From assembly GCA_016703895.1 (NCBI GenBank), contig JADJBE010000008.1, forward strand, positions 1-64,000: a stretch of 64,000 bases of DNA. Direction: 5' to 3'. The notes under the pieces are model-generated. The model saw only the letters and a list, made by a program, of their open reading frames with translations. It made no database searches and was not told where the DNA came from. This stretch comes from Pseudomonadota bacterium. Its GTDB lineage: Bacteria; Pseudomonadota; Gammaproteobacteria; Steroidobacterales; Steroidobacteraceae. This document shows positions 17,622-27,268 of this stretch, in pieces (positions within the stretch are counted from its first letter, which is position 1; each line of letters opens with the position of its first letter). Made by a program: the position numbers and the translations under genes.

Positions 17622-19555
17622 ACGGCCGTACGACCATGCCCGATGTGGCAGAAGCCGGTCCTCGGCACCATGCGTCGTCGCCCGACGCTAGCGTGACCTC
17701 TTGCGAGCCGCTTCGCGTCGCGCTTGTCGGCGTACCAAATTGCGGCAAGTCAGCGCTCTTTAATCGACTCACGGGTAGCCGACAGAAGGTGGCTAACTAT
17801 CCGGGTGTCACTGTGGAGCGCAAGGTCGGCGAGCTGGTTGGCACGACTGGGCGCCGATATCGCATTGTCGACCTACCAGGCACGTATAGCCTTACACCGA
17901 CAACACTCGATGAGGCGATCACGCGTGACGTCATTCTCGGCCGCTTGGCGAGTGAACCCGCGCCGCAATTGATCGTCTGCGTTGCCGACACGGTTCATCT
18001 GCCCGTCGGGCTCAAGCTGTTGCTCGATGTCAAACGGCTCGGCTTGCCGATGATCGTGGTGTTGAACCGCGCGGATGCGGCCGAGCGAGCGCAAGTCCAG
18101 ATCGATACCCGCCGGCTGTCTGCCGAGTTGGGCGTGCCGGTTGTCTCCACGGTCGCGATTGAGAAGGCTGGCGCCACCGCGCTGCTCGAGGCGCTCGAGC
18201 GGCACGCCATACCCGCGGAGCGCGACCTGCCGATAACCTGGCAGGCGCCCAGCGCCGAGGATACGCTGCAAACACAGAGTGACGTACGGGCGCTGTTGAA
18301 TGTTTGTGGTTACCGCGAGCCTGCGATCAAGCGTTGGCAGCGCCAGCTCGATTCGGTCGTGTTGCATCCAGTGTTTGGCATGCTGTTGCTGGCGGCACTG
18401 TTGTTTGTCGTATTTCAGGCTGTCTTCAGTTGGGCGGCCATGCCGATGGATCTCATTACCGGCGGCGTCGGCGCGGTTGGTGAGTGGGTCAGTAGCGCGC
18501 TCGCGCCTGGCCCGTTACGCAGTCTGTTAGTCAATGGCGTGATTGCCGGCGCCGGCAGTGTGTTGGTGTTTCTGCCGCAGATTCTTATTCTCTTCCTGTT
18601 CATTCTCGCGCTGGAAGATAGCGGCTACCTGCCGCGAGCGGCGTATCTGCTTGATCGCGTCATGGGCGGCGTGGGCCTGTCGGGGCGCGCCTTTATTCCC
18701 TTGTTGTCGAGCTTTGCATGCGCCATCCCCGGGCTCATGGCGGCGCCCACCATTCCTCCATGGCGTGATCGGATCTCGACGATCATGGTCGCGCCCCTGA
18801 TGACTTGTTCCGCCCGGCTACCGGTGTATGCCTTGCTGATCGCTGCGTTTATTCCGGCGCGCTCGGTCGGGCCGTTCAACTTCCAGGGGCTGGTGTTGTT
18901 CGGCTTGTACTTCGCCGGTATCGGTAGTGCACTGGCGGTCGCCTATGTTCTGAAACGCACCGTGCGACGAACTGAGTACTCGCCGCTGCTGCTCGAACTG
19001 CCCGACTATCAATGGCCGAATGGCAGTAACTTGCTGCATGGATTGTTGGAGCGTGTCCGCATCTTCCTGCGCCGCGTCGGCGGCATCATTCTCGCGCTGA
19101 TGATCGTGCTGTGGTTCCTGTCGAGCTACCCCGGTGCGCCGGCGGATGCGACCCAGCCGCCAATCTATTACAGCTTTGCCGGCATGATCGGCCGAACGCT
19201 CGAGTACGTTTTCGCGCCACTGGGGTTCAATTGGCAAATATCCATCGCGCTGGTGCCGGGCATGGCCGCCCGCGAAGTTGCGATTGGCGCGTTGGGCACC
19301 GTCTATGCGATGTCAGCCACGGGTGACGAACTGTCGACCTCGCTGGCGCCGATCATCAGCGTTTCATGGAGTCTGGCCACCGCCTGCTCGCTGTTGGCGT
19401 GGTATGTGTTCGCGCCGCAGTGCTTGTCGACACTTGCCGTGGTCAAGCGTGAGACGAATTCGTGGCGTTATCCGCTCATCATGGCCGGCTATCTGTTCGG
19501 CTTGGCCTATCTCGCCGCCTTCGTGACTTATCGTCTAGTTAGTGCATTGAGCTGA
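17618..19555 (+). CDS. feoB: Ferrous iron transporter FeoB
   Basis: A 645-residue inner-membrane Fe2+ transporter with an N-terminal G domain. Motif G1 is GVPNCGKS (38-45), G3 is DLPG, and the G4 position reads NRAD rather than the usual NxxD variants with K or M. The membrane half carries the Gate-like segments with cysteine-containing motifs (SSFACAIPGLMA and LMTCSARLPVY). It is shorter than E. coli FeoB (773) mainly at the C-terminus, which is common. It follows feoA under the Fur box. Confidence 0.93.
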   Translation: MNGRTTMPDVAEAGPRHHASSPDASVTSCEPLRVALVGVPNCGKSALFNRLTGSRQKVANYPGVTVERKVGELVGTTGRRYRIVDLPGTYSLTPTTLDEAITRDVILGRLASEPAPQLIVCVADTVHLPVGLKLLLDVKRLGLPMIVVLNRADAAERAQVQIDTRRLSAELGVPVVSTVAIEKAGATALLEALERHAIPAERDLPITWQAPSAEDTLQTQSDVRALLNVCGYREPAIKRWQRQLDSVVLHPVFGMLLLAALLFVVFQAVFSWAAMPMDLITGGVGAVGEWVSSALAPGPLRSLLVNGVIAGAGSVLVFLPQILILFLFILALEDSGYLPRAAYLLDRVMGGVGLSGRAFIPLLSSFACAIPGLMAAPTIPPWRDRISTIMVAPLMTCSARLPVYALLIAAFIPARSVGPFNFQGLVLFGLYFAGIGSALAVAYVLKRTVRRTEYSPLLLELPDYQWPNGSNLLHGLLERVRIFLRRVGGIILALMIVLWFLSSYPGAPADATQPPIYYSFAGMIGRTLEYVFAPLGFNWQISIALVPGMAAREVAIGALGTVYAMSATGDELSTSLAPIISVSWSLATACSLLAWYVFAPQCLSTLAVVKRETNSWRYPLIMAGYLFGLAYLAAFVTYRLVSALS

Positions 19556-19565
19556 GCGCAGCAGT

Positions 19566-19805
19566 ATGTACTCCGCAGCAGAAGCTATCGCCGTCATTTC
19601 GATTGTCTGTGTCGCCGCGTGCTATGCGGTTTGGTCCTTGCTGCCCGCGCCACGGCGTCTCAAAGTGCTTATGGCGTTGGATAAACAGAGCGAAGGACGG
19701 TATTGGCTGTCCGGCTTTCGTCACCGGGTGCTGGAGCCGCTGCTGCGACGCGCGGTAAAGCGCAGCGGCTCGTGTAGCGATTGCTCACCGCGCAAGCTCG
19801 GCTGA
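19566..19805 (+). CDS. Small FeoB-associated membrane protein
   Basis: A 79-residue protein with one N-terminal transmembrane helix (about 7-27) and a basic cytoplasmic part ending in a short cysteine pair, GSCSDC. It begins 10 bp after feoB and occupies the position where small cysteine-rich FeoB partners are found in other bacteria. It does not look like the winged-helix FeoC. Function inferred from position only. Confidence 0.65.
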   Translation: MYSAAEAIAVISIVCVAACYAVWSLLPAPRRLKVLMALDKQSEGRYWLSGFRHRVLEPLLRRAVKRSGSCSDCSPRKLG

Positions 19806-19840
19806 CGCACGGCCGACGTTGTCCGAATCCAGGCCCCGCC

Positions 19841-20323
19841 TCAGTCTCGAAAATTCTGAAATTGCAGTGGCCGGTCGAAGTCGCTCTTGCGCAACAGCTG
19901 GATCGCTTCCTGCAGGTCATCGCGCTTCTTGCCAGTGACGCGGACTTTGTCACCCTGGATACTCGCCTGCACCTTTAGTTTGGCGTCCTTGATCAGACGC
20001 GTGATCTTCTTGCCCGATTCGACGTCGATGCCATGGCGTAGCAGCACGGTCTGCCGGGCTCTGGCCAGATTGCTCTGCGGATCCTGCGCTTCCATGCACT
20101 TGGGATCGAGGCTACGTTTGGCCAGCCGAGTTGTCAGTATGTCCAGCATCTGTTTGAGTTGAAACTCGGCTGGTGCTTCGAGCAAGATCGTATTCTCGTC
20201 GAGTGTGAAGACCGCGCCGCTGTCCTTGAAATCGAAGCGCTGCGCCAGTTCCCGGTTTGCCTGGTCCACAGCATTCGCAACTTCATGCGAGTCGAGTTCT
20301 GAAACCACGTCGAAAGTTGGCAT
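19841..20323 (-). CDS. yajQ: YajQ-family nucleotide-binding protein
   Basis: A 160-residue protein of standard YajQ length. It starts MPTFDVVSELDSHEV and contains RFDFKDS, GKKITRLIKDAKLKVQASI and VRVTGKKRDDLQ, all family hallmarks. YajQ homologues bind cyclic di-GMP and can act with transcription factors in Xanthomonas; that role here is by family only. Confidence 0.93.
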   Translation of the reverse strand: MPTFDVVSELDSHEVANAVDQANRELAQRFDFKDSGAVFTLDENTILLEAPAEFQLKQMLDILTTRLAKRSLDPKCMEAQDPQSNLARARQTVLLRHGIDVESGKKITRLIKDAKLKVQASIQGDKVRVTGKKRDDLQEAIQLLRKSDFDRPLQFQNFRD

Positions 20324-20335
20324 GCGAAAATCTCC

Positions 20336-21664
20336 CTAAGTGCCGCTCGGTGTGTTGTTCGGCGCATTGTTCAGCACGCTGCCAGACTCATTGAGCAGTT
20401 GCTCGGTGATCGTGTCGAACTCCTCCAATACCTGCCGTTGCCGTTCGGCTGCCGCCGCGCTAAGGAATCCCATATGAATCCGGCGCATGCGGCCTTGGCG
20501 ATCAATGAACAGCGTGGTGGGGAAAGTATAAACGCCCGTCAATTGCGGCAGTGCCGCGCTGGCATCATCGAGACCGGACTTGCCTGCCAGGAGTGTTGGG
20601 TATGTGATGCCGAACTGCTGGCGAAAGTTCTGCACGCTCGTGGTCGCAGCCACAAATCGTGATTCATGCTCGAACATCAGCGCGATGACTTCAAGCCCGC
20701 GACTGCGATTGCGCTCCAGCCAAGGAGTGAGAAACTCCGCCTGATCGCGGCAGTTAGCACACCAGCTGCTGCCTATCACCACCAATACAACTTTGCCCGC
20801 GAAGCGCTGGTCCGTCAGGCTGACGGGCTTGCCATCCAGATCCGGAAAAGTGAAGTTGAATCGCGGCGCATCAGCCCGCACCTGAGTGGTCACTGCCGAC
20901 TCGGTCAGTTCCGCGGCATCGTCACGATGTGCCGAGAAATGTTGCACGCCATCCAGCGTGGTCCAGCAGTCACCGGCCATCTCTCCCTCACGGTCGATGC
21001 GACCACGGCAAAGCGACGCACGACTGCCGTCGAAGCTCGAAAGCTGCAGAAGATCATCGCGCACGTCGCCAGCCAGATAGCGGAAGTCTGCCAGGGGTGT
21101 GACAAACGTTCCCTGCACCGAATGGTGGCGTTGCTCAAACTCGGCGATCGCTGCAGAGGATTCCCCGTCACGCTCGAATGTCACATTCCAGCGCCCAGAG
21201 ACGTCGGCGTTGTCGGTGAGTGGCGCCTGTTCGAACCGAAAGTCTTCACCGGCGGTCGCGGTCAACGGCAGAACCTGCTGTTGATCGTTGTGGCCGACCA
21301 ATACGAGCTCGCCGTCAAGACCGGTTGGCAAGATACGGGCCTGAATTCGGCTCGCCAGTCCGGGCATGAGTATCTCGATGCGACCGTCTTTGACGGTCAT
21401 TTCAGGTACTCGAACGCGCTCGGTGCCGTTGATCAAGTCAGCGGTATACCGACCATTGTCACGCGCGATCTCCAGTCCAAACGGTAGCTCGGCGTTGGTT
21501 GGCAGGGTAACGGTCGCGCGCCACAGTCCTAGGGTCAGGGCCTCACTGACAGGTGCAGCCGCGGCGCCCATTGCCGGTTCTGGCGTCTCATTGCTTGTCA
21601 CTTCTGCATCGCGGCTGCCGCAAGCGGCAAGCATGGCGACCAGCAGCAAGAGCGATGCCCGCAT
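20336..21664 (-). CDS. Lipoprotein with TlpA-like thioredoxin/redoxin domain
   Basis: From the ATG at 21664 the product has 442 residues. The N-terminus is a lipoprotein signal ending LAACGS. A middle beta-rich region (about 40-260) has no clear family. A C-terminal redoxin domain contains the CxxC motif WCANC and the TlpA-like phrase DLDGKPVSL. It is probably a periplasmic thiol-disulfide protein anchored to a membrane. The upstream extension of the frame only overlaps the ATPase gene. It starts 8 bp after that gene's stop. Confidence 0.82.
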   Translation of the reverse strand: MRASLLLLVAMLAACGSRDAEVTSNETPEPAMGAAAAPVSEALTLGLWRATVTLPTNAELPFGLEIARDNGRYTADLINGTERVRVPEMTVKDGRIEILMPGLASRIQARILPTGLDGELVLVGHNDQQQVLPLTATAGEDFRFEQAPLTDNADVSGRWNVTFERDGESSAAIAEFEQRHHSVQGTFVTPLADFRYLAGDVRDDLLQLSSFDGSRASLCRGRIDREGEMAGDCWTTLDGVQHFSAHRDDAAELTESAVTTQVRADAPRFNFTFPDLDGKPVSLTDQRFAGKVVLVVIGSSWCANCRDQAEFLTPWLERNRSRGLEVIALMFEHESRFVAATTSVQNFRQQFGITYPTLLAGKSGLDDASAALPQLTGVYTFPTTLFIDRQGRMRRIHMGFLSAAAAERQRQVLEEFDTITEQLLNESGSVLNNAPNNTPSGT

Positions 21665-21672
21665 GGATCGAC

Positions 21673-24123
21673 TCACTCGAACGCTCGCGTCGGAAAACCA
21701 TCGGCACCCGTGCGCCACGGCGTCCAAACGAGTGAGACGTTAGCCACGGCGATGTCGGCTTTGCGCGGCGCCACCTCAACTTTGCGTAGCTCAATCGAAG
21801 TCGGATCGAGTGCTGTGGTTAGCGCGGCAATTTCGGCTGCGCAGTCTTGCTGCAAAACGACTAGACGCTGCTGCAACAGTTCAAGACTCTCCTCCGCTTG
21901 CGCCACGTCCTGTTGCTCGCTACCGACTCGTTTGGCTTTGTTGATCGCCGTGGCGGCGCGACCTACGCTGGTGGCGGAAATCGTTTTGCGACCAAACAAC
22001 GCGCCGAGCACGGTGGTACCAATCGAGACTGCGGTTTGCAACCGCTGTGATGAGAGCTGACTCTTCTCGCGCGCGTGTTTATCCTCAGCACGCCGAATCT
22101 GATCCTCAAGTTTCTGCGTCTTGAGCGCGTACTTTGCGCGCAGGTCGGCAACGGCTGTATCACGCTGCTCGCGTGTGGCGTGTGCCAGCCGGACCCGAAA
22201 ATCGCCTTCGGTCTCTGGGGGCATGGACACGGTCTTCAGGCTGTCGGCAACCCATACATCGACACGCTGTTGCTCATAGAGATGGGCCGCAAGCTGTTTG
22301 CCGTAGTCCTTGTACGTCGCGGCACGCATCGCAGGCCCCGGCAGTTCACTGTAGCTCGCGACCGATTCGTCGCCCAGTATTGTGACGACGCGTGCGGCGA
22401 AATCGGTATCTGGCAGCGCCTCCGACCAAAGAATCCGCTTGCCGTCATCGCTGATCGGCGCCAGAAAGCTCAGTGTCTGCCAGTGATCCAGTTTCAGTTT
22501 GCTATCGACGAAATGGAGTTTTGCAACGCCGAGCGCCATCGCCCGGTAGGCCAGATTGCGATTGGCAAGGGCGCCACTGCCGGTACTTGGCGGTAGAAAT
22601 TTCTCCGCGATCTCGCCAGCAATGCTCGGGCGAACCGCCGCTTTGGAATCAGCGTGTGCGGCTGGCGGAGCCGAGTTGTTACTAGTAGCGGTTGAGCTAG
22701 CTGACGCATTGGTCTTGCGCGGTGCCATCAGCCGCGCGATCTCGGTGCCCGTCAAGGGGCCGCGCAGATACGACAACGCCCAGCGGCTCTGCATCAGCAC
22801 GGGCGCATCCTCGTGGACGTTGCGCAGCAGAAAAACGCGTTGCGTGAGGCTCGAGATCATCCGATCCAGCTGGCTGCGATCGAACCCCACACCCGCCAAG
22901 GCGCTTTCGAGTCCTTCAAGCACCCGCATTTTGTCGCGCTCGGTTTGCAGCCGCCCGATCAGCCACGTGCCGCAGTTCGCCAAGCCTTTGTAATCGAGAT
23001 CAACGGGATTCTGGGTCGCCAGTACGCAGCCGAGACCAAATGCCCGAGCTTGCTTGAGCAGCGTCAGCATCGGTTGTTTGCTGGGCGGATTGGCGGTTGG
23101 CGGGAAGTAGCCGAAAATTTCGTCCATGTAAAGCAGAGCCCGCAACGATGAGGTACCCGCTTGGGTCCGCATCCAGGCGATCATTTCGTTGAGAACGAGC
23201 GTCACTACGAACATCCGCTCGCTGTCTGACAGATGCGCGATCGAGATGATCGCGATGCGCGGCTTGCCGTCGGGCGTGAACAACAGTCGCCCTGCATCGA
23301 GCGGTTCACCGCTCAGCCAGCTGCTGAACCCTGGCGAGGCGAGCAGATTGTTGATCTGCATTGCAAGCTTGAGACGGTCTTTGGCAGGAAAGAAAGTTTC
23401 CAGATCGAACGCACCGACCCGGTCGAAGTCCGGCTTCTGCACCGCATGGACGAGACCACCGATATCAAGTGTCTTGCCATCGCGCCATGCCGTTTCGATG
23501 ATATTCGCGAGCAGGATCTGTTCACGACTCGTGAGTGGATCGGCATCGACGCCGAGCAGACTCAACAGGCCCGCCACCACGGCGCTGATGCGATCACGCA
23601 ACGCCGCACCGTCGGCGAGCTGTTCGGGTGGCGGTGCCGCGAACGAGCGTAGTACCGAGAGCGGCAAGCCTGTCTCGGCGCCTGGCGTATAGATGGCAAC
23701 ATCCGCGGCCGCGCGAAAGCGCGCGACACGGTCGGCAGACTGATCCCAGTCCGCGAGTCCTTGCTTCCATTTGTCAGCCGTCTGTTGCGCCAGCTGTGCA
23801 GTGCTGACACCTTTGCGGGCAGCGTCGGCTGAGTCCATCCACGGCTCAAAGCTCTGCGGCGCGAGATCCGGGAACGCGAGCAACAGATTGCCGAGATCGC
23901 CTTTGGGGTCGATACAAATCGCCGGTATGCCATCGATCGCGGCTTCTTCGAGTAGCGCGAGACACAAACCTGTCTTGCCGCTACCGGTCATGCCCACGCA
24001 GACCGCGTGAGTTGTCAGATCCTTGGAGTCATAGAGCACGAGTTCATCGCGCAACTGATTGGTCGCGGCGTCAAACTCCTTGCCCAGATAGAAAACGCCC
24101 AGCTTTTCGTAGTCGACAGCCAT
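21673..24123 (-). CDS. HerA-like / DUF853-type ATPase
   Basis: An 816-residue P-loop protein. Walker A is GMTGSGKT (about 44-51), with a Walker-B-like RALLYMDEIFGYFPP and a following sensor region LKQARAFGLGCVLATQNP. This is the HerA/FtsK-type ATPase arrangement of the DUF87/DUF853 group. The C-terminal third is a long charged, coiled-coil-like region. A good ribosome site (AGGAG) precedes the ATG at 24123, so the longer upstream frame is rejected. It may act in DNA or protein translocation; no nuclease partner such as NurA is adjacent, so the role is open. Confidence 0.82.
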   Translation of the reverse strand: MAVDYEKLGVFYLGKEFDAATNQLRDELVLYDSKDLTTHAVCVGMTGSGKTGLCLALLEEAAIDGIPAICIDPKGDLGNLLLAFPDLAPQSFEPWMDSADAARKGVSTAQLAQQTADKWKQGLADWDQSADRVARFRAAADVAIYTPGAETGLPLSVLRSFAAPPPEQLADGAALRDRISAVVAGLLSLLGVDADPLTSREQILLANIIETAWRDGKTLDIGGLVHAVQKPDFDRVGAFDLETFFPAKDRLKLAMQINNLLASPGFSSWLSGEPLDAGRLLFTPDGKPRIAIISIAHLSDSERMFVVTLVLNEMIAWMRTQAGTSSLRALLYMDEIFGYFPPTANPPSKQPMLTLLKQARAFGLGCVLATQNPVDLDYKGLANCGTWLIGRLQTERDKMRVLEGLESALAGVGFDRSQLDRMISSLTQRVFLLRNVHEDAPVLMQSRWALSYLRGPLTGTEIARLMAPRKTNASASSTATSNNSAPPAAHADSKAAVRPSIAGEIAEKFLPPSTGSGALANRNLAYRAMALGVAKLHFVDSKLKLDHWQTLSFLAPISDDGKRILWSEALPDTDFAARVVTILGDESVASYSELPGPAMRAATYKDYGKQLAAHLYEQQRVDVWVADSLKTVSMPPETEGDFRVRLAHATREQRDTAVADLRAKYALKTQKLEDQIRRAEDKHAREKSQLSSQRLQTAVSIGTTVLGALFGRKTISATSVGRAATAINKAKRVGSEQQDVAQAEESLELLQQRLVVLQQDCAAEIAALTTALDPTSIELRKVEVAPRKADIAVANVSLVWTPWRTGADGFPTRAFE

Positions 24124-24176
24124 GTCTTGCTCCTGCCGGCGAGCACCGCGAGTGGCGACGCCGTCAAGGCACGATT

Positions 24177-24581
24177 CTACAACGTACGATGCTGCGTCGC
24201 AGCGCTCAAGCGCGCCGTCGCTTCGATCTCTATCTTGATGCGAGGATCGATTAGCTGCACGACCATCATGGTCGCGGCCGGAGGGGCCGCCCCGAACGCT
24301 GCTCGCAGTAGCGGCCAACAGGGCTCGAAATCTGCAGCTCGCGGCATCAGGTAGCGTACCCGCACGACATCCGCAAAGTGCGCATCCGCTGCCGCTAGCG
24401 CCGCAGCCAAGTTCTCAAGCGCTTGCCCGCATTGAGTTACCACATCGTCCGCGATCGACATGTCACGGTAGTCGAAGCCAGTGGTACCCGACACGTGGAT
24501 CCAGTCGCCATCGATCACCGCACGCGAGTAGCCAATTTGCGCCTCGAATGATGAGCCGGACGAGATGTAGCGACGTTGCAT
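24177..24581 (-). CDS. RidA/YjgF-family protein
   Basis: A 134-residue protein of the Rid family, trimeric enamine/imine deaminases. Features are IHVSGTTGFDYRDM, the QCGQALENLAAAL helix, VVRVRYLM and the closing IKIEIEATARLS. It lies 53 bp upstream of the HerA-like gene on the same strand. Confidence 0.87.
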   Translation of the reverse strand: MQRRYISSGSSFEAQIGYSRAVIDGDWIHVSGTTGFDYRDMSIADDVVTQCGQALENLAAALAAADAHFADVVRVRYLMPRAADFEPCWPLLRAAFGAAPPAATMMVVQLIDPRIKIEIEATARLSAATQHRTL

Positions 24582-24865
24582 AATGTGCCTGGTTCCTAAT
24601 GCTGACCTGCCGGTGCGACGTCGACTTTACATCATCCGTCGGCGCTCGCCGACAGTGATCCTAACAAATCGACATTATCGCTGCAGCGAACAATCTCTGT
24701 CGTGTACTAACGACGCTGCAGAGGCTTCCAGAGACACATGCAGATACTGCATAGTAGCAGCGTACGGACATGGAGGTTCCCAGATGTCACTTGAGCGCTC
24801 ATCCGATACTAACGACCACAACGAATCGGCAGAGCTGTCGACCCTGGACGCACGGCCCTCGATGC

Positions 24866-25060
24866 CGCCCGGTCGCCGGCAAGCTTTTTGGGCAATGGCC
24901 AGGCCTTGCCGCTGGTCAGTTAGATGAGGGTGATCTGGCGATCACCACGGACTACCGCGCCGTGGTCACCGAGATCATGACCACCTTGCGGCCCGGCAGC
25001 AGCGCTACCAGCCTGTTCCCAGGCTTTGCCACCCCGTCGCCGCTGGGATTGATCGCCTGA
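24866..25060 (+). pseudogene. Remnant of a DUF1501 protein C-terminus
   Basis: The frame ending TGA at 25058-25060 encodes about 64 residues with phrases typical of DUF1501 C-termini: FGQWPGLA, EGDLAITTDYRAVV, LFPGFATP and PLGLIA. Intact members exceed 400 residues and have an N-terminal Tat signal, so this is a decayed fragment. The DNA before it (24582-24865) holds no recognisable gene. The fragment lies directly upstream of the trp leader, so the trp promoter may lie inside it. Confidence 0.6.
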
Positions 25061-25118
25061 GGGTAGCGCGGCTCGCAGCGACTTGACGCCCGCCGCTCGC
25101 GGCGGAGATACTCCACCC

Positions 25119-25166
25119 ATGCAACTTCATAACGGTGTGACGATTGGGTGGTGGCGCTACTCCTGA
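25119..25166 (+). CDS. trpL: trp operon leader peptide
   Basis: The 15-codon frame encodes MQLHNGVTIGWWRYS, with two adjacent tryptophans near the end. It stops 45 bp before the terminator hairpin and 115 bp before trpE. A ribosome site GGAG lies 11 bases upstream. Ribosome stalling at the WW pair when charged tRNA-Trp is scarce would release the antiterminator, as in classical trp attenuation. A possible promoter TTGACG (25083-25088) and GATACT (25107-25112) would start transcription almost at the ATG, so the real promoter may be further upstream. Confidence 0.88.
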   Translation: MQLHNGVTIGWWRYS

Positions 25167-25248
25167 CGGAGAGGGCGCTGGTCGCGTTTAGTTGCAATAG
25201 TTCACGCCAGAACCCATCTCCGGCAGGCCTTCCCGGGATGGGTTTTTT
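25154..25248 (+). terminator. trp attenuator with competing hairpins
   Basis: Three alternative pairings are visible. The 1:2 pause stem pairs GCGC (25154-25157) and CTCC (25160-25163) with GGAG (25168-25171) and GCGC (25175-25178), spanning the leader stop codon. The 2:3 antiterminator pairs GGAGAGGG (25168-25175) with CCATCTCC (25214-25221), 7 of 8. The 3:4 terminator pairs AACCCATC plus CCGG (25211-25223) with CCGG plus GATGGGTT (25233-25244), followed by TTTTTT at 25243-25248. The 2:3 pairing removes the left arm of the terminator, so the switch is complete. Confidence 0.87.
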
Positions 25249-25281
25249 ATTGCCTGTAGACAATGAAACGGAACATGACTC

Positions 25282-26666
25282 ATGAAACCGCCCTTTGATA
25301 TAGCCGGTGATCTAGACACGCCGGTGTCGGCCTATGCGAAGCTGGCCAGCTTCGCGCCGCGGTTTCTACTCGAGAGTGTCGAAGGCGGCGAGCGCCTGGG
25401 GCGCTACTCTTTCATTGGTTTCGGTAAATCACAGGAGGTCCGTCTCGACGCGACGGGTCTCTGGCTCGATGGCAAGCAGCTGCCACGTCCCAGCAGTCGG
25501 GTGGAGTTGTTAGCCATGTTGCGTGCGGCGCTGGCGGGGGCGCCACGCCTGCAGCCTGAAGTCGCGGCGATCCCGCTGGCTGGTGGATTGGTTGGCTATT
25601 CCGCCTATGACCTGGTGCGCTACTTCGAACGCTTGCCCGATCACGCCAACGATTCCGAGCGGGTGCCCGATTTGCACTACGTTGCGCCAGAGTCGTTACT
25701 TGTTTTCGATCACCTGACCCGGGCCATTGCTTTGCTGCACTCGGGTAGTGAAGCGCAACGTCAGTCGTTGCGCACCGCAGTGATTCAAGCCCTGCGAGGT
25801 GGCTTGGCGCATCCCAGGCACGACGCGGTGCGCTATGGTAAGGCTACAGGTTCGCTGACGCGCGATGCCTACATCGAACGCGTTCATCGCGTGAAGGAAT
25901 ATATCGCGGCGGGTGACGTCTACCAACTGGTGCTGGCGTCGCGTTTCTCGGGGCAGCACTCGCTCGAGCCGTTTCAGGTGTATCGCGCGCTCCGGCTCAT
26001 CAACCCTTCGCCGTATATGTATTTCTGTGAGTTGGGCGACGTCACGGTGGTCGGTTCGTCGCCCGAGGCACTGGTGAAGCTGCACGCGGGGCGGGCCGAG
26101 TTGCGGCCGATCGCCGGTACGCGACCCCGTGCCGATGACGCCAGTGTCGACAACGCACGCGAGGTGGAGTTGCTCGCTGATGTCAAGGAGAACGCCGAGC
26201 ACGTGATGCTGGTGGACTTGGCTCGCAACGATCTCGGTCGCGTGGCACGAGCCGGTAGCGTAGTGGTCGATCCGTACCGCGTGATCGAGCGCTACAGTCA
26301 CGTCATGCATATCGTGAGTGGCGTAAAAGGCGAGCTGGCCACAGGTTACGATGCCTTCGATTTGTTTGCCGCTACGTTTCCTGCCGGCACGCTCGTTGGC
26401 GCTCCCAAGGTCCGCGCGATGCAGATCATTGACGAGTTGGAGCCAGTGCGCCGCGGCTTGTATGGCGGTACCGTCGGCTATTTCGGTGCGCGCGGGGATC
26501 TCGATCAAGCGATTACGATTCGCACCCTGGTATTCCGTGGCGACGAATATAGCTACCAGGCGGGAGCGGGCATCGTCGCCGATAGCGTTCCGCAAGCGGA
26601 GTACGACGAGATCATCGCCAAGAGCGGCGCAATGGCCCGTGCCCTGGATATGGCGGCGGAGGGGCT

Positions 26667-26670
<4 letters not shown>
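25282..26670 (+). CDS. trpE: Anthranilate synthase component I
   Basis: A 462-residue chorismate-binding enzyme that makes anthranilate with TrpG. Visible motifs are the N-terminal LLES element of the tryptophan feedback site ([17 protein letters not shown]), PSPYMYF, IAGTRPR and the catalytic DLARNDLGR and [14 protein letters not shown] blocks. The presence of LLES supports feedback inhibition by tryptophan. First structural gene after the attenuator; its stop overlaps trpG by 4 bp. Confidence 0.95.
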
Positions 26671-27251
<581 letters not shown>

Positions 27252-27268
27252 TCTTTAGATGGACTTCT

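Noticed and set aside
20666..21487. A 273-codon frame antisense to the redoxin lipoprotein
   Set aside because: It is embedded in a gene with a clear signal peptide and CxxC motif, and shows no motif of its own.
25696..26595. A 299-codon frame antisense to trpE
   Set aside because: trpE is certain from its motifs; the antisense frame has no family features.
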